Below the pieces are notes generated by a model that was not told where the DNA came from, ran no database searches, and saw only the letters and a program-made list of their open reading frames with translations. From Solanum dulcamara (taxonomy: Eukaryota; Streptophyta; Magnoliopsida; Solanales; Solanaceae), in assembly GCF_947179165.1 (NCBI RefSeq), contig NC_077246.1:65574921-65638920 (forward strand): a stretch of DNA of 64,000 nucleotides, in the 5' to 3' direction. This document shows, piece by piece, positions 35,432 to 47,164 of this stretch. Position 1 is the first letter of the stretch. Every line of letters begins with the position of its first letter. The position numbers and the translations under genes are program-made.

Positions 35432-38050
35432 TGTAATGACCCTAAGGTTATTTTTAGAAATTTGCATAAAAATACCATTTTACCCCTCCTGGTAGTTTTC
35501 CCGAGTCACAGTTGAATGATATCTAATGTCGGCTCAGCATTTTTCTTGAAAAATTGAGATTTTTGGTAAACTTTGAGTTTTTGGAGGTTTAGAATGACTC
35601 AAAAGTGGTATTTGAGGTCATTTGGAGTTTTGAGTCTCAGAACAAAATTTTATTGATTTCATCAGTTCGGGAACATTGAAATTGGTTTTAAAAATTTGAC
35701 AAAATCATATTTGGGGTCATATCGTGGATTTGAGAGGTTGAGTCAAAAATAGTTGAGTTTTTGTCCATAGATTTGTCTTTGGTCAACATTTGAGGATCGA
35801 ATACTCAAAATTGAATTCAGACAACTCTGTTGGATTCAAATGGTGATTTTATGCCTAGGGAGAGTTCTTGTATATTTTTCGGAAGCTCCGAGGGTGTTAT
35901 GGTCTTTTGAGGTATAAAGTTGATTTAGTTGCAACTTTTTGGTTTTCGGGTCAAAGAGACCTCAAAACCAAATTCTGATGGTTCCATTGAGTCTGAAACT
36001 TCGAGTTTAGTAGGGTTGCATATAAGGTTGGTTTGTATGGAGTTCCAAATGAATTCTGAGGGTTGATTCCGAGATTTTGAGTTTTGGTAGAGTTGCTGTC
36101 AACTGGTGTAGTTATACTTCATGTTTGCGGACCCGTCTGACCGCGTTCGTGAGGGGTCATCTCCTTGACCTTCGCATTCACGGAGGATTCGTCGCATTCA
36201 TGAAGGGTTGGGGACAGTGACCTTTGCGTTCGCGGGACTTTGTCCGTGTTTGCAAAGAATCCAGCCACTCTTCATCGCATTCACGGACTTATGAGCCACG
36301 ATTGCGAAGGTTTTTTTTGTTTTGAAACAGTGTTTCTCCAAAAAGGATGGGAAAGGGATATTTTACTCCATTTTTGAACTTGGAGCATGGTAAGGATGAT
36401 TTTTGGAGAGGAATTCCTCGTGGGAACTTCGTGGGTAAGTTGTTTTGACTCATTTCTACCATTACCCATTGATTATTTAAGATTTATACCATGAAATTGA
36501 GGTCTTTTAATTGGAGAATTTGGGGTTTTCAATAACTTGAATTAGTTTCAATGCTTTGATGATTGTGAGCTCATTTTAAGTCTAAATCCACTTCCATTTT
36601 CACTAGTAAAATCCAAATACCTTTAGGATCTTGTTTATGTAAAAATTTCTAAAATTTTCTACTCATTTCGAAATTAGGTTTTTTTCAGACATATCTAGTC
36701 AATTTCGGCCCGGGTTTCAAAGTATAATATAGATATCGTTAGTTTCGTATTTTGATTGGAAACTTGAAATTGCATAGGTTGTGGGGATTTGGAGTGCATT
36801 CAGAAGGGAAAGGCTCACGAAGATTGATCGAGCGCATGTTGAATAAGGCAAATAGACTCTTAAAACTCTGTGAATCTCTTAGAATTCTCGAATATTCTGT
36901 TGTATATGTGTTGGTGTGTAATGGAGAGGAGGTTACGAGTTTAATTGTGATATGAACTAATCTAAAATGAATAGAAGGAAATAATAAAAGACGATGTGTG
37001 ATATTGTTGAGTATTGAATCATACTTGCCGTAATCTAGATATCTATGTGTATTTGATGAAATACTTGATAGTCTAATTGTGATTGCGGTTTGTCTGAATT
37101 GATTATTCCTCATTATTTGTGTGAGCATGCTATTTGCATTGGTTCTGAAACACAGTTATGAGAGGCATATGATTGTGAGATCGATGTCAGTTTTGGTCAG
37201 AGATATGATATATGCCGAGGTCATTTCCAGCGGGATTATATTGCCGAGGTTATTTTTGGTGGGATTATATTGCCGAGGTTATTTTTGGTGGGATTATACT
37301 GCCGAGTTTATTTTCAGCAGGATTATATTGCAGAGGTCATTTCCAGCGAATTTATTATACTGAGGTCTTTGCCGGCAATTGCACACATGCATGATCATTG
37401 AATGTGCATATATATATTCTGCATATCTATGTTGATAGTTTGATGCCTACTTATGACTTGTAAGTATTTGTACGATACATCTTATGATATTGAGCTTTAA
37501 TCTGAACCTTATTAAACTGTATAGTATGAACTGTTAGGTTGGGCTAATTTTCGTGCAGGTTGTAGTTTAGAGGTTGGGTTAGGTTGGAAAAGGAGTTCGT
37601 GATTTCTATTAGATGTACTTAATTTTTCTGGTTAGCTTGTTGAGTACCGTGTTGTTTGGTACTCACCTTTGCTTCTACACTTGTGTAGGTTTCAATCTTG
37701 GACTTTGATCACCGTCTCTTTTCTTGATTATTCAAGGCTTCTAGGAGTTGAGAGAGATAGCCATTGATATCCAGCGAACTCTCGTACTTTCTATATTTTT
37801 TTATGCTTACTCTGTTTGATAGTTGAAGACATATTGAGGCTTGTACTTTCATTTCAGTTTCATTATTTAGCGGTTTGTACATGTGACAACCAATCTTTAA
37901 GGGTAATTTAAGTTGAAAGACTTCCGCTTTTGATTTATCATTTACTTGTTTAGATTGTTTCCGCTTATTTCTCCGTAAATATTGAATTTTAGATTGACTT
38001 GTCCGGTGAGAAAGGACATGTGTCATCACACCCGGATTCAGATTATGACA
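35432..38050 (+). repeat. 3' LTR of the chromovirus
   Basis: Starts TGTAATGACCCTAAGG and ends CAGATTATGACA, 2,619 bp, clearly homologous to the 5' LTR along its whole length. The extra length is mainly the 29-bp minisatellite at 37,205-37,380. Confidence 0.87.
37205..37380. repeat. 29-bp minisatellite private to the 3' LTR
   Basis: Units start TGCCGAGGT at 37,213, 37,242, 37,271 and 37,300, exactly 29 bp apart, with more diverged units after them. The unit ends GGGATTATAT. The 5' LTR has one equivalent block only, so this arose by expansion in one LTR or contraction in the other. Confidence 0.85.
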
Positions 38051-38055
38051 TATTT

Positions 38056-39226
38056 AAAATTAGGTGTTATGGTGTATATTATTTGTAGATGACATAATAT
38101 TAATTGATAAAACGCGCAATGGATAACGCTAAGTTAGAGGTGTGGAGATAAACTTTAGAGACTAAAAGATTCAGGTTGAACAAGACCAAGACAGAGTATG
38201 TGGACTGCAAATTCAATAAATATGATATATGAGGTAGGCGTGAAAGTGAGGCTTTACACACAAAAAATCTCCAAGAGAGACAATTTCAAGTATCTTAGGT
38301 CTATAATCCAAGAGAGTAGGTACATCGACGATGATATCACCATCGTATTGGTGTTATTTAGATGAAGTGGAGGCTTATCTTTATAGTCTTGAGTGATAAA
38401 TAGGTACCGCTGAATCTCAAAAGTAAGTTTTATAGAGTAGTGGTTAGATCGATATTATTGTATGAAGTAAAATGATGGCCAATCCAGGAGATTAGATAAT
38501 CGATGATGATATCACACATCGTATTGGTGCTGTGTAGATGAAGTGGAGGCTTGTCTCTGTATTCTTGTATGATAAATAGGTACCGCCGAATCTCAAAAGT
38601 AAGTTCTATAGAGTGGTAGTTAGATCGACATTGTTGTATGAAGCAAAGTGATGGTCAATCAAAAACTCTCATGTCTAGAAGATGCATGTTTGAGAGATTA
38701 GGATGTTAAGGTAGATATGGTTATACTAGGATCGATAAGATTAGGAATAAGGATATCCTCGATAACGTGGGAGTGACTTCTATGATGAATAAGATGAGGG
38801 AAGCGAGATTAAGATGATTTGGACATGCAAAGAGGAGATGCGTAGACGCACCAGTGAAGAGGTGTGAGAGATTGGTTATAGAGGATACAAGGAGAGGCAG
38901 AGGCAGACCAAAGAGGTATTGGGAAGAGGTGATAAGACAGGATATGATGCAGCTTCAGGTTACCGAGGACTGACCTTAGATTGGAGGGTATGAATGACAT
39001 GTATTAGCGTAGAAGGGTAGTAGGTAGTGCAGTGTTACATTGCTTAGAGTGTCTGTTGTTTTCTATGGTACTAGTTGTATTATTATGGTTTATGTTTTTG
39101 ATTTTTATCATTATTTATTATTATTTTTAATAATTTATCCTAGTATATTGTTTTCTGTGTTTCGATTATCACATTATTTTATTATTATTATTGGCTCCTT
39201 TTGGTATACTTTGCACTTTCACGTTG
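38056..39226 (+). pseudogene. LINE reverse transcriptase, 3' piece
   Basis: This continues the LINE after the gypsy insertion: a decayed LFADD-type block near 38,075-38,100 (TTATTTGTAGATGACATAAT), then FRLNKTKTEYVDCKF-like coding near 38,170-38,215, and the C-terminal FGHAKRR and [16 protein letters not shown] motifs at 38,815-38,930. A 175-bp direct duplication (starts at 38,324 and 38,499) repeats part of the thumb region. Many stops are present. Confidence 0.75.
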
Positions 39227-41183
39227 TGTAACAACCTGAACCGTCGTAAATTAAGACCAGGAGACATCGCAAGAAAAATAGTTCAACTGGTCCCCACTAT
39301 CCCACTAGAGCGGGATAGTCTCTCCACAGCGGGGCCACTCCAACGGGATTCCGATCGCTAGAGAGGGAGAACGTGGGACAGAACTTAAGTCGCGATTTTC
39401 TTTTTTCCCCACTTCTTCTAAAGGGTAATTAGAGGTGAGGGTTACTGTAAAAATCCTCCAAAGGATGCTCCTGACTTGGAAATAGAAGGGGAAGGAATCT
39501 CAGAACTAGAAGGTTTCCAACCGGCAGAATTCAGGCCTATTTTGCCCCTCAGACATCTGGAACCAAGGATTGGAGCCGTATTATCTCTCCATAGTTTCTT
39601 GGCGCCCAGGTAGGCTATGTTTTTCTTATTTGAGTAGTTAATTCTATATCCATTGTGTAGTATAAAAAAGGATTTAATGAGAGGTTGCATAATTAGGCTC
39701 TGGGTCATGGCTTACAGATAGAAATTTGGGTGTTATCGGTGGTCTAACTTGAAGTGACCTGGTTAAGAAAGTTGTGTAATGATTTTGAGAAAATTGATTG
39801 TGGTATCGTCGCATTTAGACTTGTGTATTGGTAAATGCCTTAATTGTATGTAAACTGGTAGAAAATATGAGAAGAATTGTGATAACCTTAGGGGTTAGCA
39901 ACCTTGATGAGTTAGTGCAATACCTTTGTGATTTTATGTGCATTGTTCTGTTTGTCTAATGAAATTATAAATGTAAATTTTGATTGTGAGAATCGAGTGT
40001 CACATTTCGACACGTTCTTAGATCAGATATCATATTCCAATATATTAATGAATCGGGTATCACATTTTGACATATTTTTGGATCGAGTGTCACGTTCAAA
40101 TACATATATGGCTGAGTTTGGATCCCATGAGAGGGCCAAGTGTGTGTGTGGATGTCCCATGAGAGGATCCAATGATATTTGTTAATTATGGAATAGTGAG
40201 TGTAGTTGTTAATGAATTAAAGAGTTAGATTTTAGGAAAGAACCCCGTCGATGTTGTGGGTGTTAATAATTGAGGATTGAGAGTCAGTATAGGCTCATTC
40301 GTAAGTAAGAATGCGGAAACTTGTGAGGCCAGGTTGTGATATATAGGACATTTTATACCTTTGGGCTTAATATGGGAGGTAGCTTGTTGGGAGGGAGTTG
40401 TTCTCATTGGAGCTTCAGTCGAATGGTAGTGGTCGTAGTAGTTGTTGGGTAAGAATTAGAGTTAGTTATGAGGTGTGGTTATGAGATGGCTAAGTCATTT
40501 TTGGTAAGGTAAATGGGTCAAGGCTAGTGATAGTTGTATTGCCCGTGAGTGGCTAAGTTTATCGACTGGCTAAATGTTAGGGTGATCTTTGAGGGCATGG
40601 TGGGCCCATAACCCATAGGTCTCAAGTTCGTAAATCGGAGTTGGTAGGGAACCCGTGGTTAATAGAGGGGTGAAGCACTATAAGGGTGAGAGTAAGGAGT
40701 TTATTAGCAAGTTAGGTTAGACAGGTTTATAAAGATTAATTATTTATGACCTCTCTTACTTTCCTACATATATATTATGCGGTGGGTATCAGATTGATCT
40801 ATGATGTCTGCCAGTACGTATTGTTTGTACTGATACTACTCTTGCTATGCCATTTGGCATAGTCTAGTTGCAGCGACAGTGAAGTTCCCTAGGTGAAGGC
40901 GAAGATGATCTCCCGACAGCTCCTACTTTTCCTTCCTTGTGGTTGGAGTTGTGTCTTTTCATTTGTCTTATGTACTGTTTTGTAGAGCTCTTGTGCTTGT
41001 TTAGACTAGCATCCTTGGGGGTTTTAAACAGAGTCTTGCACAAAGCTATTTTATATGACTTATCGCTGACTTATTATTTAAATTTTCTGTAACTTCCGCA
41101 ATGCTTATTTCATATAAGGGGTTAAGGGTTCTCCTACTTAGGTCATATAGTGGGTGCACGGCCTAGTGGGTTGCGTCATGACA
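39227..41183 (+). mobile_element. solo LTR in the LINE 3' region
   Basis: Runs from TGTAACAACCTGAACC to GCGTCATGACA, 1,957 bp. Flanks CGTTG (39,222-39,226) and CCTTG (41,184-41,188) match at four of five positions. LINE sequence resumes directly to the right. Near 39,985-40,105 it has three tandem blocks with a GATCGAGTGTCAC-type motif, related in inverted orientation to those at 8,030-8,120. No primer-binding site or coding sequence is present. Confidence 0.78.
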
Positions 41184-41188
41184 CCTTG

Positions 41189-41370
41189 TTACTTTCTATA
41201 TTCACTACAGTGTCTCCTTCTTCTTTGTACCTGGATTTGTTGCACTTGAGCCGAGGGACTTTCGAAAATAGTCTCTTTACCTCCACTACGTAGTGATAAG
41301 GTATGTGTACATTCTACCCTCCCCAAACCTCATTTATAGGATTTCACTGAATATATTATTGTTGTTGCCT
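41189..41370 (+). mobile_element. LINE 3' UTR and tail
   Basis: GAGCCGAGGGACTTTCG, CTCTTTACCTCCACTACG and ACATTCTACCCTCCCCAAAC are the conserved 3' end of this LINE family, followed by a short TTGTTGTTG tail at about 41,359-41,368. The same end is found inverted at 45,822-46,000. Confidence 0.8.
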
Positions 41371-41935
41371 TCTTTTCGAAACGAAATAAAAAAGAAAGTA
41401 AGCTATGAAATGAGCAGTTAGCTACTAGCAATTCAACTATGGATTAGCACCAAAGTTCCTAGCTAATTTTCTGTAGTGCTTACAATTTTTGGGAGCTGCT
41501 GTCATTGCTTTCTTGACATGGTTTACTTCTGCTGTTTATTGCTCAAACAGAGCTATTTGGTTTGCTTTCTCTCTAATGAATTTCATCTCTTCCTCACCTG
41601 TTGTTGTTCTCTAAGGGTGATGTACATATTGTTCATCAGTGCTATTCATAAACTATAGATAAGGTGGATCTATATATACTACATTAAATATAGACAAATA
41701 CTGCTTGCTAGGAATATATATAGCATGGACCATGTAAACGATTAATAGATGTTTGATAGTTACCAAAAAAAAATGTAATCTCATGGTTCTTCTTTTATTC
41801 CGATTTAAATTTAATTTTAATAAAATAAATTTTATAATATGTCTATGAAATAAACGTGCAAAAGCGCAATCAAATTCACTACTGACTTAATAAAATCATT
41901 TAATTTCAACATATAATTAATATAAAGGTACACGG
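41371..41935. other. intergenic
   Basis: No gene seen; AT-rich DNA between the LINE and the outer end of the HIPP inverted duplication. Confidence 0.45.
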
Positions 41936-42062
41936 AAAAGTACTTCCATTATACAACTCATGAACATCTAAACACAAACTTTTTTGCTTTATGACTAGTC
42001 TAAGACCAAAATTTTAGTACTCCCACTACATTCCAAGATACAAAATTCAAGTGCATTATATA

Positions 42063-42436
42063 GAGAGAAGTATTGAATCCATTAGTAAACTCGGCATGAA
42101 TGTTTAGTTCCATTTCTAAACTATTGACAATCTTAAAAATATTTTTTTATTTGGTTAACTGAATTTAAATACACCTCTGATCTTGCAGCATGAGTGAAAT
42201 ACACTCCTAAATTCTCACTAAGTTTAAGGGTGTTTTCAACACTAGTCTCGGCTTTATATTAAGAGTCACATGCTTCTACAAGAGTTTAAAACCACTTGTT
42301 ATATTTCATGTGACAGATCGAAGTATGTATCTAAATTTAGTTAATCAAGTAGAGAGATGTTTTAAAGCCTGTCAATAGTTCAGAGACGAAACTGATAATT
42401 TACGCCAAGTTCAAAAGTGTTTTCAATACTTCTCTC
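42063..42436. mobile_element. Mutator-type MITE in the 3' flank of the first HIPP gene
   Basis: A 374-bp element with terminal inverted repeats beginning GAGAGAAGTATTGAA at each end and extending, imperfectly, for over 100 bp (shared TAAACTATTGACA and similar blocks). The nine bases CATTATATA flank both ends exactly (42,054-42,062 and 42,437-42,445), the target size of Mutator-like elements. The second HIPP copy lacks it, so insertion came after the duplication. Confidence 0.85.
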
Positions 42437-42456
42437 CATTATATATATATTCTTTC

Positions 42457-43200
42457 TCACATGATTTGACAAGCATTAGGATTTTCATCACTAAACATTG
42501 AGGTAAATTTCTCAGTAGGTGTATTTGGTGTTTGAAAAGCTTGTGGAACATCCCTCACATAGCCAGAGGGTGCCTTCTTATCATATGCTCCAACTGCATA
42601 TGGATATGACACCAAATTGTAATCTACATATGGCCAAAATTCTGCCTTCTTTCCTGTGTTTTGCACCTTTTTTAACACCTTTTTTGGTTCAATATAACCA
42701 CTCACTGTTACTCTGCTTTGCTTTCTACTTACATCCACTGATTTCACACCTAAAACAAACAATTGAGCAATAAAAATTATCAAAATCAAGCTATTTCCTA
42801 AAAGATAGTATATATAATTGTCCATAAAGTGAGATTAGTAATATGGAATATATATAACTGAATATTCTTAACGAAATTTCTAATTTTCCACTATATGAGA
42901 CTATATATAAGAAAATTATATAAAAGCCAAGATTAGTCTGAAATGAACCTTTGATAGATGAAACTGCATTAGTAACCCTCCTTTCACATCCATCACAATC
43001 CATTTTTACCTTTATTTCAACTGTCTGAAATGAATTAAAGAAAAAATTAATTAGTTTCAATATAATTAGAAGAAATTAAAATAAACAAAAACAAAAATTA
43101 TGTATAAGACATGCAAATTAATTACCTGCATTGGTTTACGTTTGCTCTTCCTAGTACTAGTAACCTCAAACATGTCTGATATGTGATCAATAATACCCAT
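42457..43200 (-). CDS. HIPP: heavy-metal-associated isoprenylated plant protein, copy 1
   Basis: Three exons on the minus strand: 43,126-43,200, 42,949-43,024 and 42,457-42,749, joined by GT-AG introns of 101 and 199 bp; total 147 codons plus stop. After an N-terminal MGIIDHISDMFEV segment comes one HMA domain with the metal-binding pair Cys35 and Cys38 in KMDCDGCERRV. FWPYVDYNLVSYPY and the Tyr/Pro-rich stretch to DENPNACQIM are typical of the HIPP20-27 subgroup. The CaaX box CQIM, ending in Met, predicts farnesylation and membrane attachment. Family members bind heavy metals and several partner proteins and respond to metal, cold or drought; which applies here is not known. The intron after codon 25 and the one inside the HMA domain match the paralogue at 49,608 exactly in position and phase. 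Confidence 0.93.
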
Positions 43201-43480
43201 TTTTTCCCTTTCAAAAATTATATTATTAAAGGGAAGAAAGATAGGTAAATTAATGTTGAAGAATTTACAAGATGCTTGGTTGAAAATGCCAGTATTTATA
43301 ACACTAAAGTTTTGAAAATACACTTGGAATAGTTGTCAATAAGCTGTTTTTTGAAGAAATTATTTTGAACTCATGAAAGTGACTTATGTCGGCTAATCAT
43401 AGCATAATCACAAAAAATTATCAAAGTTTAACTTGGACAACTGGGCAAATTGGAGGGGTTTTGATTGGACCCAAATTAAT
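43200..43480 (-). promoter_or_regulatory. promoter region conserved with HIPP copy 2
   Basis: About 270 bp upstream of the ATG aligns by eye with 49,330-49,607 in inverted orientation, including TTGGAGGGGTTTTG/AACCCCTCCAA-type, TTGTCCAAGTTAA and TATAAATACTGGC blocks. The two genes therefore probably kept similar expression, at least at first. Confidence 0.6.
43293..43300 (-). promoter_or_regulatory. TATA box of HIPP copy 1
   Basis: TATAAATA on the minus strand, about 93 bp upstream of the ATG, in a block (TATAAATACTGGCATTTTCA) shared with the paralogue. Confidence 0.65.
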
Positions 43481-44350
43481 CAATAACAAAATGGAAATGT
43501 TAGTGCGTTCAAATTTTGAGAGTCAAATAAACTTTTATTTCCTGTCATAATTTTTTTAAAATATCTTAATTTGTTAAATATAGTAATTTTTTAATTCAAG
43601 AATATGGCTTAGTTGTTCAGAAGTGAGTTGAGACTTGAAAATCATGAAGTCGCAAGTTTAAATTTCAACAAATACAAAAATATTAAGTGATTTTCTTATT
43701 TTAACCTTGATGGGTAGAATTACCTCGTATCTATTGTTAATATAAAATAACATGTATCTTATACAATAAATTAAGATACACGCAAACCGACATAAATATC
43801 ATTATTATATTTTTAAAAAAAAATAAAAAATTCCATGAATTTTCAAACTTGTTCCATGACAATTCATCTATGTGATGATTACTATCATCTCTGTCAAGGA
43901 CCAACGCGTTTCGGCTACTCGGTAAACAAATTATGTACCAATAATTTGACGTAAATAAGATTTCTTCATTCTTAACGTATCTAGTTTATTTATGTTTGTG
44001 CATACAATGCAAAATTTTATTAATCGGAATAATAAGTTCTAAAAACTATGCATGAATTAAATAAAAATATAGTTTTTCAAGTCTATTATTTTTTAAATAA
44101 TGATAATAACTAGGATAATGTACGTGTACCTCAAATATTCTATAGAATATGTGTTATTTCTGTAGCTATATGTATCAAAATTTAGAAAAATAGAAAGAAA
44201 CCATTTAAATTAATTTGTTTTTACTGAAATTTAAATTTTCGTCACTCAGTTTATTGACTGCTAAGGCACATCTTTAAATAATTTTTTTTGGATCAATCTT
44301 CAATCTAAATAAAAAATTTAATTTATGTTCTAAAGACCTACATACTTATG
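43481..44350. other. intergenic between the HIPP pair, left part
   Basis: No gene seen. AT-rich sequence with no clear counterpart in the other arm. Confidence 0.45.
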
Positions 44351-44432
44351 ACCTGCACAATAAATTGAACTAGTTAAGTTTCAATTATTTATACAAATTT
44401 GCTGCTGGACAAGGACATGTCTTTTCATACCA
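44350..44432. repeat. inner block of the HIPP inverted duplication, left arm
   Basis: AATAAATTGAACTAGTTAAG and GACAAGGACATG blocks match, as reverse complement, 48,383-48,510, in the same order relative to the genes. The right copy has an extra stretch of about 45 bp between them. Confidence 0.65.
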
Positions 44433-45395
44433 AAGTACCAAGTGTTTGTTTTCTTCTATGTTAAGTCAGTTCTAATTAATTTGCATAGTTGTTATTTAGG
44501 ATTGTTGATTTTATATATTATAATTATAAACTATAGTTGAAAAGCTTCCTACAATCAATAACCAGCTAGAGTCCATCTCTTTGCATTGCTTTTATGAAGA
44601 AATGGCTGCTATGAATTTTCATCAACAGTTGCAAAGACTGCCACAATAAAAAAATTCCGCGTATTTAAACTGTGAAAATAATTATTAATATTTATATTAT
44701 GACAGGCGATTTATATCATATTTCTTGAGATGTTGTCCTTCTCTAAATCTTACATGAACGCAAAATTTTTTTTACATCAAACTTTTCTAGCTAGTTACAA
44801 ATAATTCATGTCTATATGTAGTAGCGGATCTGCATCATAATACCTTCTACACTACGATAAAAATATCCTTTAGTAGCAATAAATTTACACATTAACAAAG
44901 AGTGTTAAATCTTAATTGGCATTAGTTAATTGTCATTGGATCCAATATCACTATAGGCTTTAGGGACATTTATAAAGAATACCAATTGCCTTTACAAATA
45001 CATATTTATTAACAATTAAGCTTTTGTCATTAATTAATTATTGCTAAAAAATATTTTTAATTCGGTAAGAGCCCAAAGCTTCAGAGGGGAGGGATGATGG
45101 ATTGAGAAAAATATGATCTCTACCTTATCGCCCAATTTTGATAGAGCATGAGCTATAAAAGTAATTATAAATATTTGCATATATAATTAGGATATGTTGT
45201 CTATAAAAAACTTAAATTAAGATACGATCCTTTATGAATTCGGTATGAACACGAAATATTTCATGCATTAAGCTATCTAACCTGTAAATACTTCATGACC
45301 ATATGCAATGAAAAATCCACATAATAACTCACAAATTTACGAGAATTCAATAGTATACTTGCCCCGACCCTCTATATTTTCATCAGAAGTTGCAA
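44433..45395. other. intergenic
   Basis: No gene or clear repeat seen. Confidence 0.45.
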
Positions 45396-45399
45396 ACAA

Positions 45400-45795
45400 T
45401 GCAGAAATGGCAATGAGGCGGGCAAGTTTGTCTTAACCCACAAAAATTTCAACCCGCCTCATTCTGTCCCGCATGACATTTTTCTTTGATTTCAATCCAT
45501 TCCGTCCCGTTCTGCATGACTCCGCTCTGTCCCATATAAATATTTCTTTTCTTTTTTCTTCTTTGTTATTTACTTTTCTGTAATCAGACAATTTATCTAC
45601 TTTATCATCAGACAATTTAAACAAAACATTAAAATGTTAGATGTACATAATTTAGATTGAGTTAAGGAAAACATACTTTGAATTATTATTAATGTTTACC
45701 CGCTCCGCTGCACATAGAAGCTTACCCGCCTCGCCTTGAATAGACTAAAAATCGCTCCGCGCCTATTTCGCTCTGTCTCATTGTCAACCCTACAC
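45400..45795. mobile_element. possible MITE-like repeat
   Basis: The ends GGCAATGAGGCGGGCAAG and, inverted, TGACAATGAGACAGAGCG are loosely complementary, and the interior repeats CCGCCTC/TCCGTCCCG-type blocks. Sequences of this type are common dispersed repeats in plants. I could not define a target duplication, and the family is uncertain. Confidence 0.35.
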
Positions 45796-45821
45796 CTTTC
45801 ATCGTTACTACCATATGACAA

Positions 45822-46530
45822 CAACAACAACAACAACAACAACAAACCCAGTGTGATCCCACCATGTGGGGTCTGGGGAGGGTAGAGTGTACGCAGACCT
45901 AACCCCCACCTTAAAAGGTAGGGCGGCTGTTTCCGAAAGACCCTCGGCTTAAGAGAGAAGAACAAGGGAGGAGAAACCAGGAAAACAAGACATAGGTCAG
46001 TAAAGCCAGGCATATAGCAGACAATATAAAGATATGAATAATGAGAGCGATAAAGCGATAAAGTCAGGGTAGGAAAGATCGGGGATAAAGGAGCATTAAC
46101 TACTATAGATAAAATAGGATACCCAAAGTAGACTGGGCCAACTAATATAAGCAGTAATCCCATGCAAAATCATATGTTAAGACAAATGAGCGCGACTACG
46201 ACTACTATGGAGAACCGATCGGCCACCTAGCCCACTATCTTAGTTTGAGTCCTCCATAGCCTCCTATCTAAGGTCATGTCCTCGAAGAGCTGCAACTGTG
46301 TCATATCATGTCTAATGACCTCTTCCCAATATTTCTTCGGCCTCCCTTTGCCCTTCCTGAAACCGTCCATAGCCAACCTCTTGCACCTCCGCACTGGAGC
46401 ATCTGTGTCTCTCCTCTTCACATGTCCAAACCATCTCAGTCTCGCTTCCCGCATCTTGTCCTCCACCGATGCCACTCCCACCTTGTCTCGGATATCTTCA
46501 TTCCTAATTCTATCCATCCTAGTTCTATCC
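45822..46530 (-). mobile_element. RTE-type LINE, short 5'-truncated copy with 12-bp target duplication
   Basis: The minus strand encodes the C-terminal part of the LINE protein ([59 protein letters not shown]) in one frame at 46,227-46,530, then the conserved 3' UTR and a (TTG)n tail at the left end (about 45,822-45,847). ACCATATGACAA flanks both ends (45,810-45,821 and 46,531-46,542), a target duplication typical of LINE insertion. It is the same family as the split LINE at 21,980-41,370 but much better preserved, so probably younger. Confidence 0.88.
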
Positions 46531-46542
46531 ACCATATGACAA

Positions 46543-47160
46543 TTCATGTAAATCAAAAGTTTATTACCACACTTTTGTTTGCTTACAAGGCATCCTTTAA
46601 TTTTTCTTCTTAATTATTCCCAAGTTCTATTTTGCTTGGTATTATTTAACTTCTCACGAAATTTTAAATTTTAAAAAACTATTCAAAATTTATGTATTAA
46701 ACATATTATAATATTTTAGTGCCGATAAAACTTTTAAACGTGTGTTTTTGAATATATCATAATATTTATTTGATTATAAAACTTCGTAATTAGTTCTTAT
46801 TAAGAAAATATATAAACGTACATAAAGAGATTCATGATTTAAACTATATGAGTTCAATATTTAAAGTTTTTTGTATTAATTTTACTTTAAACTTATGAAT
46901 TCAGACATATCAACTACTATATTGATCTACGTTGATAAAAAGCGGAAGATTCAGATGAACCAAATGATGCAACTTTATATTTGTTCCAGTAAATATATAA
47001 TTCTTTTTTAGACGTATAAATAGAAAAAGATGTAAATGAAAGGAGGGGTATAGGTCATATACCAAACACACAAAAAATCATTAAGAAAATAAAAAGGAAG
47101 AATAATTATCTGCCACACTTGCTTTTCTCAACTTATACACTATCTTTTTTTATTTTATGT
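46543..47160. other. intergenic
   Basis: AT-rich, no gene or repeat recognised. Confidence 0.45.
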
Positions 47161-47164
47161 TTTT

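Larger units (their letters stand above)
22580..38050 (+). mobile_element. Tekay/Del-like chromovirus (Ty3/gypsy), nested in the LINE and itself interrupted
   Basis: The element runs from TGTAAGGACCC to GATTATGACA, 15,471 bp, with LTRs at 22,580-25,019 and 35,432-38,050. Five flanking bases nearly match (TATTC at 22,575-22,579, TATTT at 38,051-38,055), fitting a target duplication. The order gag, protease, RT, RNase H, integrase, chromodomain is that of Ty3/gypsy chromoviruses; long LTRs and a C-terminal chromodomain point to the Tekay/Del group. Two solo LTRs sit in the integrase; without them and their duplicated targets the element is about 10.2 kb. Many stops and frameshifts make it inactive. 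Confidence 0.88.
21980..41370 (+). mobile_element. RTE-type LINE, 5'-truncated, split by a gypsy element and a solo LTR
   Basis: Three separated pieces read as one LINE: about 21,980-22,579, 38,056-39,226 and 41,189-41,370. The first piece encodes reverse-transcriptase fragments (KCIKDEEGKVLTEE, then FIDLEKAYNKV). The second continues just past the gypsy target site with a degenerate LFADD-type region and the C-terminal [13 protein letters not shown] motif near 38,815. The third is the conserved 3' end with GAGCCGAGGGACTTTCG and a TTGTTGTTG tail. About 150 residues of the RT domain are missing between 22,243 and 22,265. Stops and frameshifts make it inactive. Confidence 0.8.

Noticed and set aside
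42791..43060. 89-codon frame starting MKLINFF over HIPP exon 2 and a similar 102-codon frame at 49,688
   Set aside because: They read through introns; splice sites and the paralogue show the true exon structure.
45696..46163. 155-codon minus-strand frame
   Set aside because: It overlaps the conserved 3' UTR and TTG tail of the LINE copy and has no domain.
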